The notes below the pieces were generated by a model, which was not told where the DNA came from, did not search any database, and worked only from the letters and a program-made list of their open reading frames with translations. A program made the translations under genes and the position numbers. Positions 6,411-6,905 of a stretch of 6,905 nt of DNA are shown here, piece after piece. The DNA is from Deltaproteobacteria bacterium (GTDB taxonomy: Bacteria; Myxococcota; B64-G9), in assembly GCA_030591745.1 (NCBI GenBank), contig JAUVAM010000203.1, positions 1 to 6,905 on the forward strand, read 5' to 3'. The stretch's first letter is position 1, and each line of letters opens with the position of its first letter.

Positions 6411-6905
6411 ATGTCAGAGAATTACTACGACAAAAATGCCCAGGAACTCTACAAGCGCTACCAGTCGCTGGATCCGGACCAGATCCACTGCAACTGGGCG
6501 CATCTGATACCCATGCACGGCAAAGCACTAGACGTCGGCTGCGGCTCCGGCAGGGATGCCTTCTTCTTCGCCTGCCAAGACTGTGAAGTCACGGCGGTAG
6601 ATCCCTCCCCCGCCCTCTTGGAGCTAGCCCAGGACCGCTACGACGCCTACGACTTCCGCTGGCTACAAGACAGCCTGCCCCACCTGACCCAAGTCCAAGC
6701 CCTGAACGAACACTTCGACATCATCCTCCTTAACGCCGTTTGGATGCACATCGAACCCAAAGAACGCATCACGGCGCTTCAAACTTTAAGCAAGCTACTC
6801 ACCCCAAACGGCAAACTCATCTTCAACCTCCGCTACGGCCCCTCCGATCCGGCCCAGAACCTGCTGGCCGTCGACGGAGACGAACTTCGCCAACAAGCAA
6901 AAGAC
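6411..6905 (+). CDS. Class I SAM-dependent methyltransferase, C-terminus beyond window
   Basis: There are 165 codons, open to the right edge. The order of motifs is that of a Rossmann-fold methyltransferase. An N-terminal YYDKNAQELYKRYQSL (5-20) is typical of small-molecule or unassigned methyltransferases. Motif I, LDVGCGSGRDAFFFA (40-54), binds SAM. An acidic residue ending strand 2 (VTAVDPS, D64) should contact the ribose. FDIILLNAVWMHI (102-114) is the motif IV region, and LLTPNGKLIFNLRYGP (130-145) follows. The substrate cannot be told from this part. The start at 6411 has GGAG 9 nt upstream and matches the usual N-terminus of relatives. An in-frame ATG at 6393 overlaps the preceding stop and would add six residues. 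Relatives of this type are, to my recollection, sometimes found next to HNH nuclease genes; what lies beyond the edge is not visible. Confidence 0.88.
   Translation, partial: MSENYYDKNAQELYKRYQSLDPDQIHCNWAHLIPMHGKALDVGCGSGRDAFFFACQDCEVTAVDPSPALLELAQDRYDAYDFRWLQDSLPHLTQVQALNEHFDIILLNAVWMHIEPKERITALQTLSKLLTPNGKLIFNLRYGPSDPAQNLLAVDGDELRQQAKD

Overview
The window reads as chromosomal DNA from a Gram-negative bacterium, most likely of the Myxococcota or a related former deltaproteobacterial lineage. This inference rests on two adjacent lipoproteins with type II signal peptides, and on a long run of Dictyostelium-type (CTDC) cysteine-rich repeats, which are commonly expanded in that group. The DNA is moderately GC-rich. 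No RNA gene, CRISPR array, insertion sequence or origin was recognised.

Layout: four genes lie on the minus strand and two on the plus strand, diverging from about 5785-5910. On the minus strand, in order of transcription, come a DUF218/SanA-like envelope protein (5149-5784), a MscS-family mechanosensitive channel (4198-5136, 12 bp downstream), a 1017-residue cysteine-rich lipoprotein (1035-4088, after a 109-bp gap holding a candidate promoter and a strong Shine-Dalgarno), and a second lipoprotein (from 1016, running off the left edge, only 18 bp downstream). On the plus strand are a 161-residue protein of unknown family (5911-6396) and a class I SAM-dependent methyltransferase (from 6411, running off the right edge), closely spaced as a likely operon.

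The most interesting part is the lipoprotein pair. The large one has a lipobox, then a cap plus 13 cysteine-rich modules of two alternating types, then a Glucodextranase-B/Ig-like module. Its last roughly 450 residues read to me like a two-lobed BPI/LBP-type (TULIP superfamily) lipid-binding fold. The second lipoprotein also reads like the start of such a fold, with a six-cysteine insert. If correct, this is a bacterial pair of surface or periplasmic lipid-binding proteins, one displayed on a disulfide-rich stalk. The neighbouring channel and SanA-like protein also concern the envelope, but a functional link is inference.

The plus strand is richer in C than G in the blocks counted, including within the plus-strand methyltransferase, which suggests that the minus strand is the leading replication strand here.
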